From Arbacia lixula (Eukaryota > Echinodermata > Echinoidea > Arbacioida > Arbaciidae), in NCBI GenBank assembly GCA_963669155.1, contig OZ022580.1, positions 15,956,797-16,020,796 of the forward strand: 64,000 nt of DNA, in the 5' to 3' direction. Shown in pieces: positions 12,301 to 26,088 of this stretch (within the stretch, counting starts at the first letter, position 1; the number at the start of each line of letters is the position of its first letter). A model generated the notes under the pieces. That model worked only from the letters and a program-made list of their open reading frames with translations. It did no database searches and was not told where the DNA came from. Both the position numbers and the translations under genes were made by a program.

Positions 12301-15300
12301 AACTATAGCACTACGATTTTAAAGGTAAGTGTCACTCATTCTAATATTGTACGTACACGACTGGAAATACCATAAGAGTAAACACAATCATACACTTATT
12401 ACAACCATACTCTTCTAATCGTCACGAGGTAACAGCCACTCTTTTTTTTTTTTTTACCTCCACACAGCCGTTTAATGCCCCTACATCCGTACAATCTTCT
12501 ACATTCTGCTATGTCTTCTTGAACCTGATTTACAAATCAGTATACCGTCACAGACATGTGTGTATGCATAACGTCGTCAGAACATGAGGTTCCGAACCAC
12601 TACCAAGTGGTGCGAGTTCCACAAAGGCATATCATCAAAACAACAAAATGGCACCTTATTTTATCAAATATAAACAAGACAAAAAGCAATTACATGTACA
12701 ATAATGTTAACTGCAATAACATATCGTTATGAGACACATTACTTAATTTCACAATCTGTACAACATATTTCTTAACCTTCAGAACAACAACAACAAAAAA
12801 ATGTCTGTGTTACTTGCCAAAAATCACAACAAACTTAATTCTTGTCGCCATAATTGCTACCCATAGTAACAATGTTTGAGATGCAAAATGATCGGGCTGC
12901 ATACATGTGTAGGTTTTCCACACAGCGACACATTAATTTGAGTTGCCAATACAACCCATACTCAAAGGAATCAAAACTGCATTTCTTTCCTGAGTGATAA
13001 ACATTATTGAATCTCGCGTGACAGCGTGAAACCTTTCAGCTGATCGCCAAATGCTAGAACCAAAACAAACAAAATGCATTACATCAAAGCGAATGAGACA
13101 CAAATTTGAAATCAATGAACCAACTAAGTGAGTCCAAGTCTATGTTCTTATACATGTACCAACCAAATATCGTATCATGCACTAAATTTCTCCAGTTATG
13201 CTACTACATGTAGTAGATTATCGTTAGTTCAATCGCGATTTGCTATCTAACGTCCATGGGCAGTCTGTAATCGATATCCGAGTGAATCTAGATATTTCAC
13301 AATTCCAAACGGGAGTCCTCTCACCTCATGGCGTCGCCTTCAAACAGACACGTTACTTTTAAATCATCGGCGACTGGGCGATGTAGCTACCTCGGTTATG
13401 AATGGGCCTGACTTGTTGCACGGAGCGTCCAATACGCCGACAAAGCACATTATATTAACCGTCTGCTCGGTGCCTTAGTTCCCTCCTGCACGCTAAGACG
13501 TTTCGCTCTGCCTGCTTCCTGTTCACGACTCTGGGCCGCCCTGGTACCTGAACACGGTTTCTGCGTGTCGACGTTCATCTGGTTGTCCGCTCACCTCCAA
13601 GACGACGAAGTATCAATGGACACAACTGTCCCGGCACCCGATCCTTTCTAGATAGCTGGAGATGTCGACGTTGCTGCACTCGTCCGTTTGTCTGCCTCGT
13701 GTTTTGAATCAGCGCGTCTCGTAAGATCATCAGGACTGGTGATGGAGTATCTGCTTGAGTAGTATCTTCTGGCTGTTTTACTACGCTGCGCCGTCAATGC
13801 CAAGCTGTAGCACATAAAGGGGAACTACGGAGGAGCAAGCAGGTTGTTAAAACATGGCATTCATGCAACTACATTGGTTGTGGCACCTTAACTGTTAAAC
13901 CTTACTAACCAAAGTACTTGTTAAACATATTAGCTATCTCGTCCCTCCACTGATATTTCCCAACAAAACCGTGCTGTATCCCTGCCTAAGCAGGTATGTA
14001 CTCTCAAGCACTCTAGCTCTGCTAGGTAGGAAAACCAGTAAAGTTCAGGATGTAACCAAAACAAAAATAAATGAGCTATCACCCTACTTAATTCATCTTT
14101 ACGCCGTTCACGACCAACACTACAAGGAAACGAGCTTCCCACCTAGTTCCAACCCTACCTCTCTGGAGGCTTTCTCTCTGCCCGTGTTTCCTCTTTCAAC
14201 TCAAACAATGGATCTACCATCTCTCTTGCTGCCTCTTTCCACTCAACTACGGGATCTACCATCTCTCTTGCTGCCTCTTGCAACTGAAACAATGGATCTA
14301 CCATCTCTCTTGCTGCCTCTTTCCACTCAACTACGGGATCTACCGTCTCTCTTGCTGCCTCTTTCAACTCAAACAATGGATCTACCGTCTCTCTTGCTGC
14401 CTCTTGCAACTCAACTACGGGATCTACCATCTCTCTTGCTGCCTCTTTCAACTCAAACAATGGATCTACCGTCTCTCTTGCTGCCTCTTTCCACTCAACT
14501 ACGGGGTCTATCGTCTCTCTTGCTGCCTCTTTCAACTCAAACAATGGATCTACCGTCTCTCTTGCTGCATGCCTCTTGCAACTCAACTACGGGATCTGCC
14601 GTCTCTCTTGCTGCCTCTTGCAACTCAACTACGGGATCTACCGTCTCTCTTGCTGCCTCTTGCAACTCAAGCAATGGATCTACTGTCTCTCTTGCTGCCT
14701 CTTGCAACTCAACTACGGGATCTGTCGTCTCTCTTGTTGCCTTTTGCAACTCAAGCAATGGATCTACCGTCTCTCTTGTTGCCTCTTGCAACTCAAGCAA
14801 TGGATCTACTGTCTCTCTTGCTGCCTCTTGCAACTCAAGCAAAGGATCCACCTTCTCTCTTACTGCCCTATGGGATACAGGAGGGAGTCGTCGGGGAGAC
14901 GCCACAGGTTTAAAACGAGGCGCTGGGATGGGCGGGGCGAGCGCCGTTGGTGGTGGCATTAAGCGATCCAGCCTACCCATAATCTCCGCCTGATTTTGCT
15001 CTGTCCTTTGAGCAAAAGAAAAGAATGCTTCCACCAAGGCCCCGAAGCCTTTTTGTGCAGCGCGCCCGCGCCTCTTTCCTCGAGCTGACCCCATGACAAC
15101 TCTAAACAGGGTCTGCAAACTGAGACTAACACAATGCCCCCAAACTTTCTCTCAGGTGCATGCAGTCCCTTATCATCTTCCCCCCTGGTTCTCTGGTCAC
15201 GCTCTGTGCCCATACACACACTGAGCACCCCATTTTCTACACACACACCATGTGCATAACACTAGTACACAACATACTACATGTACAAAGGGCTGTGCAT

Positions 15301-18300
15301 GCATGCTGCCTGGACATTACACGTAATACTGACCCTCCTCCTGCCTTGCACTGATTTGACCATCCATGATTTGACAAAGGCACTGTAACAACGGTTTGTC
15401 ATGATTCTAAACCAAATATCCCGCTAACATAACCAAATTTCCTATCCCACTCCTGACACCAATGTTGCAAAACTGCCGATCCTTTGAATAGGAAAATTAA
15501 TAGAGGAATAGAAGAGAGATATTTAGACGAAGAAACATAGACGACTAGAATATATGTGATATTAAATTAATCTACAAACAATTAACTTGCGTTTATTTAC
15601 AGATATTTACATAGTCACCGTTACAGGTTAGACATTTGCCTTCTCAAAACTACACTACGCCACACCAAATAGTTACAGAACACACATGCTACCAACATAC
15701 CCCACAACTCCAGGCACTCAGCTCCATCGCAAACGCGTCCACCCTGCACACAGAGTCAGCAGCATCTCTTCTACACCTCAAAAATGAAAAATCCCCTTCC
15801 CCCAGACCAAAACTTTGTGCTGACCAAGCACATGGTCATGGGGCTAGTCTGTCCCCGCAGACCCTATTATTTCTGTAACAATATTTAAACAGGATGACTA
15901 GATCAGCACAGTTTTACATTAAGTTCCTGTATAAAAATATTGATACAAAAAACATGCAACAGTCAGGATAACCAGTAAAAACACCCAATAATATTAAAAC
16001 ACTTTGCCAGTAAAGTTTATTGATCGTTATTAAAATAAAAAAAATCACATGTCTTATTGATATTTACAAATTGAAAAAAAAAAGATATATTAAAGACTTA
16101 CAGGCTCAGCAAAACACAACACACAAACTAAACCATATAATCAAAAGTGCATAACAACTATAAACATTAATTCAAATCATACAGACTATGCAATCACCCA
16201 AGAACAAAGGGAAGAGAAAATTCCCAGTAAAGATCACGTCACTGAACCCAACAAACCACATTAGCATAAATGTAACACACCCGTCAGCCATTCTGTTGCT
16301 AAGCCTGCAAGGCGTTCTTGAGTTTAAAAAGAAACAATGAAAGTAGCGACGAAAAAGAACTGTTGATGAGAGACGCATTATTGGATGTTTTCTGGTTGTA
16401 CATTTACATTCGAATGAATTAAAAGAACATTTTCTTATATATATATGCTCTTGAAAGATTGAAGAGAACTTGAATTTTTCATTGCATCTGGTAACGCATT
16501 CCATTTTGTACCTCCTGCATATCTGAAACTGTGCTTTAAGGATTCTTAATTGGGTTTCAGTATTACAGTATTTAAATTATCAGCTGCTCTGGTATTAAAT
16601 CTATCTCTTTCAAAAAGCATGTCAATACTATTGCACAGACGAATAGGTGCCAGGTTACATTTATTTTACCTAAGCGTGATATTTCTTTGATCAGTAGCTT
16701 CATAACTAGTAATAGCAAAATGCAGATTTGATGCCTGCTACTTTCGTCATGCGTAGGACTTCTTGAAATAACGCCAGGTTTGTCGTCACGGTTTGATGCC
16801 TGTTACTACCGCCGTAAATGATAATAGGCACGCCTGGTATTGGGCATTACAACCATAACAACGGCAGTCATTTAAACGATGGGAATGGTGTTCTGCTCCT
16901 CTTGATCTTTCAAACAGAAGGGAGCATCCGGCTCGTGGGAGGTTATTCCGCAGACGAGGGCCGAGTCGAGATCTACCATGACGGCGAATGGGGAACGGTC
17001 TGTGATGATAGCTGGGGAGATGCAGATGCCCAGGTAGTGTGCCGTCAACTCGGCTATGGCACGGAATATTCAGCTGTAGCAAGAATATCTGCCTACTTCG
17101 GCCAAGGATCTGGCACCATCTGGCTGGATGACGTGAGCTGTGTCGGTGATGAAAGTCGGCTCGACAGTTGCAGCAGTAATGGTTGGGGAATCGAAGACTG
17201 TGGACATTCCGAAGACGCAGGAGTCTCGTGCAAAATTGACGGTAACAGTAACGGTCGTCCAAAAATTGCTGTATATGATTTCGTAGCAAATTCCTAATGT
17301 GTTGTAAACGAATAAGACACTACCATGTGTGCAAAAACAAAACTACACACTTTTGAAATGGCTGCCGAATGAAAAAAAATATTTGGTTCGTGGAGATTGA
17401 TTAACATGTATGGATAGCTCATGGTCTCAACTTTCATCTGACACCAAAATCTCTCATAATAATTCTTGTTTGAATGAGCTCTGCTTATTATACCTTAAAG
17501 GGTTACTAAATTAGACAAATAAGTTCCCACTAATCTATGTATAATTATCGACTATAAACGAATTTTACATTCGTTTGCCGCAATAAAGTCTCATTTTGAT
17601 GAAAAATTGAAAAAAAAAAAAACGCACACGCCAGACAAGTCAAAATGCCACAAATGCCAACGACGTGAATAAAATATTTTATTCACGCCGTTCAAACAAT
17701 ACTTTATCAAAGGGAACCCCAAAGCTTGTCCGAGGTTTGTTCGGGTAGCAACAAATAATAGATTCAAAGTGCATTCCATCCATTGAATTTGAATGACAAG
17801 ATGCAGGTGAATGCAATAATGCGTAATTACTACGCAGTCAGGGGGAAAGTTGTGAATATATTACGAAAATGGTCTATCGCTGACTTCCGTACACGCCCTT
17901 GGCATTTTGGCAAAATGTCATTTTGACTTTTCTGACGTCACTGGAGGTGTGCTTTTTTTTTTCAAATGTTCGTCAAAATGAGAATTTATTGCGGGAAACA
18001 AATGTGAAATTCGTTTTCAGTGGATTCATTTACATAGATTATTGGGAACTTATTTTTCTAATAATATTTTTCAATTGGTGTTTGATAATGCTAAAAAACA
18101 TAATGACATTTCATCAAGGATCTTCTCGAGTAGGAAGGGAATACTATTCCAATTATGCCATCAGCTGATGATTCCCAATAGTCTGATCTAGCAAAGCTTG
18201 ATGATCATGCATGGACCTACCCTCACCGTAGCCTCAAAACATAAAACGACAACATCAAAACTATTCATTTTGCTATCCTTGCAAATATTCTAAGTTGAGT

Positions 18301-21300
18301 GTTCTATTGATGATCAGCAATCCAGTTCGTATGCGATATTCTCATTCAGGGTGGCAGTTATCAATGAAGAGCATTATGGTATATGGATGTGTCCATATAA
18401 AGGGTGCAGGAAGGTGCTGCTGCCAATTAATACGTATCAAAGTGATGCACAACATCGAAATAACCCAGAACTTCGATTACCTTTTTGTATACGCACTGTA
18501 TATATAGTAAATATTGGTAGTAGAATACGAGCTGTAATTGGCTAGTTTGGTACCACGTGACCTCCCTTCAAAAATTATATTGTATATATGAATGGGTTAT
18601 GAAAGTAGGCACGACAGTTGTGGCAGTCTTGGTGGTGAGAACCATAATTGTAATCACTTCGAAGACGCGGGGGTCTCGTGCAACAGACTCCCGCGTCTGT
18701 TGCACGAGTGCTGGTCGTCCAAACATTGTTATATATGATTTCGCAGCAAATGCACCATGTGTGGTAAGTTAGAAGACACTAGCAGATATATATGGGGGTT
18801 CCTCCACATCTGAATACTATATGTTATTTATGTATATGCACTTAACCTCTCTTTGATATCGTATGTTCGGTTTTTCCCCTGTGGTCCTGAACAGCGGTAA
18901 TAGGCGCGTACTAGTCTGGTTTCCAGGCTGTTAGGCTTTTCTAAGCCAAACTATTCAGTAAAGATGTCTTGCTGAAGTAGTCTAATCATGATTTCTGGAG
19001 TGGAGTCGCTGTGACGCTCGCGAAGATATGAGCTATAAAATGGCAAAAATGGCCTTGAAAAGTAGCAATTTAGCACTGTACGTTTGTATTATCCTTTTCT
19101 TTGGACCTCCAACTCTATGTTAAGCATTTCTTAATGTCATAAATTACAGAAGGAGCGAATACGTATGTGGGCTGTTGAATGAGGTCGAGGCCTTGTCAAT
19201 ATGAAGAAAGAGCTATTACACACCCGAACGTTAATTCAGCACTGCATGGGTGCATGAATCTATAACGCTGCATCATACCTCCCGTGTATCCACCTATTGG
19301 CGTATGGACCTGGGTTCTTTATGACATTAGGAGGGGGCTAACTAAATGTCTGGTGTGTAAAGAAGCTGAAAATCCACGGGATGTCTCCTGGGTCACAAAG
19401 TATATACCACAAACTGACAGGTAGGACCGCACCATACAACTCTCCTAGCACTACACGTTGATCGAAAAGGACTTACGTCTATAAAGGCCATCGTTATCTA
19501 CGCAAAGATAACGGTCAATAAAACAGATCCATGAACTAGCTTACACCGTAGATACATGTAAATCCACATGCACGTACAAGGGAACAATATAATATATGTC
19601 ATGAACCTGCACTTAGAACCTGACCAATCAAATCTCGCGCTACAAACCACTACTTGGTTTTACAGTGGTGTAAAAAAAAAAAACCCGTAAAATCTCACCG
19701 CGGTGGTGTCCAGAGCGCTAGAGTCAACATTGGGGGCACCACTATGGTGCCCGCAATGCAAACAAAATATTTTGGGACACTGTGACGATGCCGACATCAA
19801 GTTTATTTTATTGTATATTTGAAAAATGTTATGTTTGTTTCAGGTCACATATGTTTTTACATATGTATGTCGTGTATTTTTGGATTTGTAAGCGGTATAC
19901 TTATACTAGGAGTCTTATTCGATACCCATTTGAGCATGGATTCACAAATTACTAGTGTATGCAAATCAGCATATTACATGATTTATAATCTGAGGCGCAT
20001 TCGTAAATATTTCGATCAAGATAGCATGAAAAGTGTAGTTCACGCATGCATTACGAGTAAATTAGATTACTGTAATAGTGTACTGTACGGATTACCAGAC
20101 TCACAGATAGTAAAGTTACAGCGGGTTCAAAATACATGTGCAAGATTGATTTGTAATCTTCCAAAATTTGCCCATGTTACACCATTGTTAAGAGATTTGC
20201 ACTGGCTGCCTGTACGCCAAAGAATTGAATTCAAGATGTTGGTGATAGTCTTTAAAGCGTTAAATGGTCAGGCTCCTAGATACATTAATGAATTACTGCA
20301 TTTTAAATGTCAAACCCATGGTCATAATCTCCGCAGTACACAGGACACATCGTTGTTGCAAGTCCCCCAAATCAGAACAAAAGTAACCCTAGGTGACCGA
20401 TCATTCTTTTGTGCAGCTCCTAAATTGTGGAATAAACTACCTGTAGACATCAGGAAATCTAAAACATTAGGCAGCTTTAAATCAAAGGTGAAAACCTATT
20501 TGTTCTAAACACAGACCTAATCTACTTCTGACCATGATTTAAAACTATACAGCATTACGTAGTAGAAGTGCATATAAAAGCTCTTGTAGCGCAGTAGAAT
20601 ATATAAATATAGTTTCTGCGCTCTATAAATGATTTATTTATTATTATTATTATTTGATCAGTAGCTCCATAGCTAGTAATAGCAAAATGCAGATTTAACG
20701 CCTACTACTTTCGCCATACGTAGGACGTCTTTAAAAAACCGCCAAGTTTGTCGTTACAGTTTGATGCCTGTTACTATCATCATAAGTGATAATAGCCACG
20801 TCTGGTACAACCATGACAACGGCAGTCACTTTAACGATGGGAATGGTGTTCTATTCCTCTTGATCTTTCAAACAGATTCCGAAGGGAGCATCCGGCTCGT
20901 GGGAGGTTCTTCCGCAGACGAGGGCCGAGTCGAGATCTACCATGACGGCGAATGGGGAACGGTCTGTGATGATAGCTGGGGAGATGCAGACGCCCAGGTA
21001 GTGTGCCGTCAACTCGGCTACGGCACAGAAACTTCAGCTGTAGGGAGGTCTTCTGCCTACTTCGGCCAGGGATCTGGCACCATCTGGCTGGATGACGTGA
21101 GCTGTGTCGGTGATGAAAGTCGGCTAGACGATTGTAGCAATAGTGGTTGGGGAATCGAGAACTGTGCACACAGTGAAGACGCAGGAGTTTCGTGCAACAT
21201 TGACGGTAATTGTCTTCCAACGAATGCTGCAATTGTTTTCGCAGCAAATTATCCTTTTTTATATATATAAATTATCAAAATTTCAAAAACATTAAAGCCA

Positions 21301-24300
21301 AGTTATGTAATTTTTTTACATTATTTCATTATTTTCTTATTTATTGTTTTTTCTTTCTTTCTTTAACTTTTTTGTTCAATCATTTCTCTAATATCTTTCT
21401 TACTCATTCATTATTATTGTTATTATTTTTATTGATATCACTATCATTATTATCATTATTATTTTCATTATTATAATTATTATTAATCTTTGCAAATGTA
21501 CTTGAGGAGGGCCGCTGTTTCTCAGATGCAAAGTTATTTGTCGGCACACAAACTTCATTCAAGGATGCAGTGGGCTTATCGGCAGAATCAAAGCTGTGAA
21601 ACTGCATTACTACGTGTCCACAATGACCTGCTCCTCAGCCTGGATCAAGGACAAGAGGCATTGTTAGTGTTGCTGGACTTCTCTGCTGCTTTTGACTCGA
21701 TTAGCCAAGAAATACTTCATCGAAGACTACAATTTAGCTTTGGATTCAAGAGCAGTTCATTGGAATGGCTCCATACTTATGTTACAAATAGATATCAACA
21801 TGTAGTAATCAATGATGAGGTTTCAAACCAACGTGTCATACGCCAGGGTGTCCCACAAGGATCTGCGATGGGTCCTATATTATCTACTTTGTATTAATCC
21901 CCATTAGAGACAATTTTGCAGAGTTATTGGTTTGGTTATGTGGTCTATGCTGATGATACTTGGCTTTATATGATGAAGCATTCAGACCTACCATTAGTTA
22001 TTCCTCACAGTCATGTTTAGTAGATATCAAGTTGTGGTCATCGTGTAATTTGTTACGACTGAATGCTGAGAAAACTTAATTCCTTCGTTTGTCTTCTCGA
22101 TTTAGAACAAAAAATATAATACCATCTGTTTTGTTTAATGAGAGCTCACTACAACAGTTGTGGCAGTCTTGGTTGGGAAAACCATATTTGTAATCACTTT
22201 GAAGACGCGGGAGTCTCGTGCAACAGTGACGGTTGTACAAACATTGCTTTATATGATTTCGCAAAAAAAATAACCATGTCTTGCAAATTACAAGACACTA
22301 GCAGATATATGATCGTTCTTCCGTATTTGAATATTATATATTATGTATGTTTATTTTTATTGATATTAAAACATATTTAACATTTTAACATATTTAAACA
22401 GGATGACTAGATCAGCACAGTTTTACATTAAGTTCCTGTATAAAAATATTGATACAAAAAACATGCAACAGTCAGGATAACCAGTAAAAACACCCAATAA
22501 TATTAAAACACTTTGCCAGTAAAGTTTATTGATCGTTATTAAAATAAAAAAATCACATGTCTTATTGATATTTACAAATTGAAAAAAAAGATATATTAAA
22601 GACTTACAGGCTCAGCAAAACACAACACTCAAACTAAACCATACAATCAAAAGTGCATAACAACTATAAACATTAATTCAAATCATACAGACTATGCAAT
22701 CACCCAAGAACAAAGGGAAGAGAAAATTCCCAGTAAAGATCACGTCACTGAACCCAACACACCACATTAGCACAAATGTAACACACCCGTCAGCCATTCT
22801 GTTGCTAAGCCTGCAAGGCGTTCTTGAGTTTAAAAAGAAACAATGAAAGTAGCGACGAAAAAGAACTGTTGATGAGAGACGCATCATTGGATGTTTTCTG
22901 GTTGTACATTTAAATTCGAATGAATTAAAAGAACATTTTCTTATATATATATGCTCTTGAAAGATTGAAGAGAACTTGAATTTTTCATTGCATCTGGTAA
23001 CGCATTCCATTTTGTACCTCCTGCATATCTGAAACTGTGCTTTAAGGATTCTAAATTGGGTTTCAGTATTACAGTATTTAAATCATCAGCTGCTCTGGTA
23101 TTAAATCTATGTCTTTCAAAAAGCATGTCAATACTATTGCACAGACGAATAGGTGCCAGGTTACATTTATTTTACCTAAGCGTGATATTGTTTTGATCAG
23201 TAGCTCCATAGCTAGTAATAGCAAAATGCAGATTTGATGCCTGCTACTTTCTTCATGCGTAGGACTTCTTGAAATAACGCCAAGTTTGTCGTCACGGTTT
23301 GATGCCTGTTACTACCGCCGTAAATGATAATAGGCACGCCTGGTATTGGGCATTACAACCATAACAACGGCAGTCATTTAAACGATGGGAATGGTGTTCT
23401 GTTCCTCTTGATCTTTCAAACAGGTACTGAAGGCAGCATCCGGCTCGTGGGAGGTTCTTCCGCAGACGAGGGCCGAGTCGAGATCTACCATGACGGCGAA
23501 TGGGGAACGGTCTGTGATGATAGCTGGGAAGATGCAGATGCCCAGGTAGTGTGCCGTCAACTCGGCTATGGCACGGAATATTCAGCTGTAGCAAGAATAT
23601 CTGCCTACTTCGGCCAAGGATCTGGCACCATCTGGCTGGATAACGTGTACTGTGCCGGTTATGAAAGTCGGCTCGACAGTTGCAGCAGTAATGGTTGGGG
23701 AATCGAAGACTGTGGACATTCCGAAGACGCAGGAGTCTCGTGCAAAATTGACGGTAACAGTAACGGTCGTCCAAAAATTGCTGTATATGATTTCGTAGCA
23801 AATTCCTAATGTGTTGTAAACGGATAAGACACTACCATGTGTGCAAAAACAAAACTACACACTTTTGAAATGGCTGCCGAATAAAAAAAAACATTTGGTT
23901 CGTGGAGATTGATTAACATGTATGGATAGCTCATGGTCTCAACTTTCATCTGACACCAAAATCTCTCATAATAATTCTTGTTTGAATGAGCTCTGCTTAT
24001 TAAAGCTTAAAGGGTTACTAAATTAGACAAATAAGTTCCCACTAATCTATGTATAATTATCGACTATAAACGAATTTTACATTCGTTTGCCGCAATAAAG
24101 TCTCATTTTGATGAAAAATTGAAAAAAAAAAACGCACGCGCCAGACAAGTCAAAATGCCACAAATGCCAACGACGTGAATAAAATATTTTATTCACGCCG
24201 TTCAAACAATACTTTATCAAAGGGAACAAAGCTTGTCCGAGGTTTGTTCGGGTAGCAACAAATAATAGATTCAAAGTGCATTCCATCCATTGAATTTGAA

Positions 24301-26050
24301 TGACAAGATGCAGGTGAATGCAATAATGCGTAATTACTACGCAGTCAGGGGGAAAGTTGTGAATATATTACGAAAATGGTCTATCGCTGACTTCCGTACA
24401 CGCCCTTGGCATTTTGGCAAAATGTCATTTTGACTTTTCTGACGTCACTGGAGGTGTGCTTTTTTTTTTTTCAAATGTTCGTCAAAATGAGAATTTATTG
24501 CGGGAAACAAATGTGAAATTCGTTTTCAGTGGATTCATTTACATAGATTATTGGGAACTTATTTTTCTAATAATATTTTTCAATTGGTGTTTGATAATGC
24601 TAAAAAAACATAATGACATTTGATCAAGGATCTTCTCGAGTAGGAAGGGAATACTATTCCAATTATGCCATCAGCTGATGATTCCCAATAGTCTGATCTA
24701 GCAAAGCTAGATGATCATGCATGGACCAGGGAGGTGTTACGAAGGAGTAGAAACTCGAGCATAATATATTCAAACATCTGTATGGGTTCTAAAGCGTGCT
24801 CATGAATGCCAAAAGCATTCCATAATCATGACAATGCTTTGATGTTCCATGTGCCGTGCCGACATTTAGCTGATGTCAACTTGAAAAGAAATTTCTTTAA
24901 TTTCCCATTTGTCTGTAGACGTTTTGTTTTTGACAAATTTGTTTGCAAACTTTAAAGGGAGTATACTGTACTGGGAAGACAAAAATCCTTCAAAAGGTGA
25001 TCGTGAGCAATATTTTTGCCAATGGTCTTAAATTCATGTATTGCCCATTCTAAAAAAAAATAAGTCACAAATCCTCAAATTGTTCGGGCCGAACATTTCG
25101 AGAATTTGTGATTTAATCACTAATTACGCCAAATGTGGACCATATGAGGGCAAATAACTTTCAGCAAGTTTCTAAAATAGACAATACATGAATTTAGGAC
25201 CATTGGCAACAGGAATGCTCACGATCACCTTTTGAAGGCCTTTTGTCTTCCCAGTACAGTATATCCCCTTTAAGGAAGTTAACGGCAGATAATGACAGAT
25301 CCTTTACTCTGCTTTTGTTTCGAAAAGTATTGAGGAATCATTAAAAATCGGACATATAAGCTATTTTTATTACTTACAAAATTGGCCAATTTCTTCACTT
25401 TCCGACAATTTGTGCATCTGGGGGATTCAACCACTCTCAAAATGATATATTAAGCTGTGTATTATCATTAACGGCGTTTGTGTGTGTTTGTGTGAAACAG
25501 AGATATTTCACTTGAAAAACTTGTTTATTTGTGTTTGCTGATCCCTGTTATGCTCATGGAAGTATTAACAGAACGGGACAAGCGAAATGAGACTGTAAAT
25601 TTCTTTTGTCCTCTCCGAGAAGCCGTTGCCACACAATCATATTCATAATTGTTCAAACACCTGAACAGCACCTGTTGAGAACACATAACTTTTCAGCGGC
25701 TTGGCACATGGGTTCAAAGGAAGAAAGTTGCTTCATATCCTTCCATAACACGTCCCTGCATGGACCTACCCTCACCGTAGCCTCAAAACATAAAACGACA
25801 ACATCAAAACTATTCATTTTGCTGTCCTTGCAAATATTCTAAGTTGAGTGTTCTATTGATGATCAGCAATTCAGTTCGTATGCGATATTCTCATTCAGGG
25901 TGGCAGTTATCAATGAAGAGCATTATGGTATATGGATGTGTCCATCTAAAGGGTGGAGGAAGGTGCTGCTGCCAATTAATACGTATCAAAGTGATGCACA
26001 ACATCGAAATAACCCAGAACTTCGATTACCTTTTTGTATACGTCCTGTAC

Positions 26051-26088
<38 letters not shown>

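Larger units (their letters stand above)
11535..15880 (-). mobile_element. Non-autonomous LTR retrotransposon
   Basis: A 4346-bp element on the minus strand with LTRs 15463-15880 (5') and 11535-11945 (3'), each bounded by TG...CA, and a 4-bp ATAT target duplication (11531-11534, 15881-15884). Empty sites at about 7255 and 22380 confirm the insertion. A primer binding site and polypurine tract lie in the right places. The two LTRs show one 7-bp tandem duplication and about one substitution, so insertion is recent. Internally I find no protease, RT, RNase H or integrase, only a gag-position ORF made largely of 14-residue repeats. A Gypsy-type parent is likely from the 4-bp duplication and PBS, but unproven. 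Confidence 0.9.

Noticed and set aside
14190..14880. CRISPR-like spaced repeats
   Set aside because: Repeats are contiguous and coding in length, without unique spacers; the genome is eukaryotic.
14278..14962. Long plus-strand Leu/Cys/Ser-rich frames
   Set aside because: By-products of the 42-bp minisatellite, which leaves every frame open.
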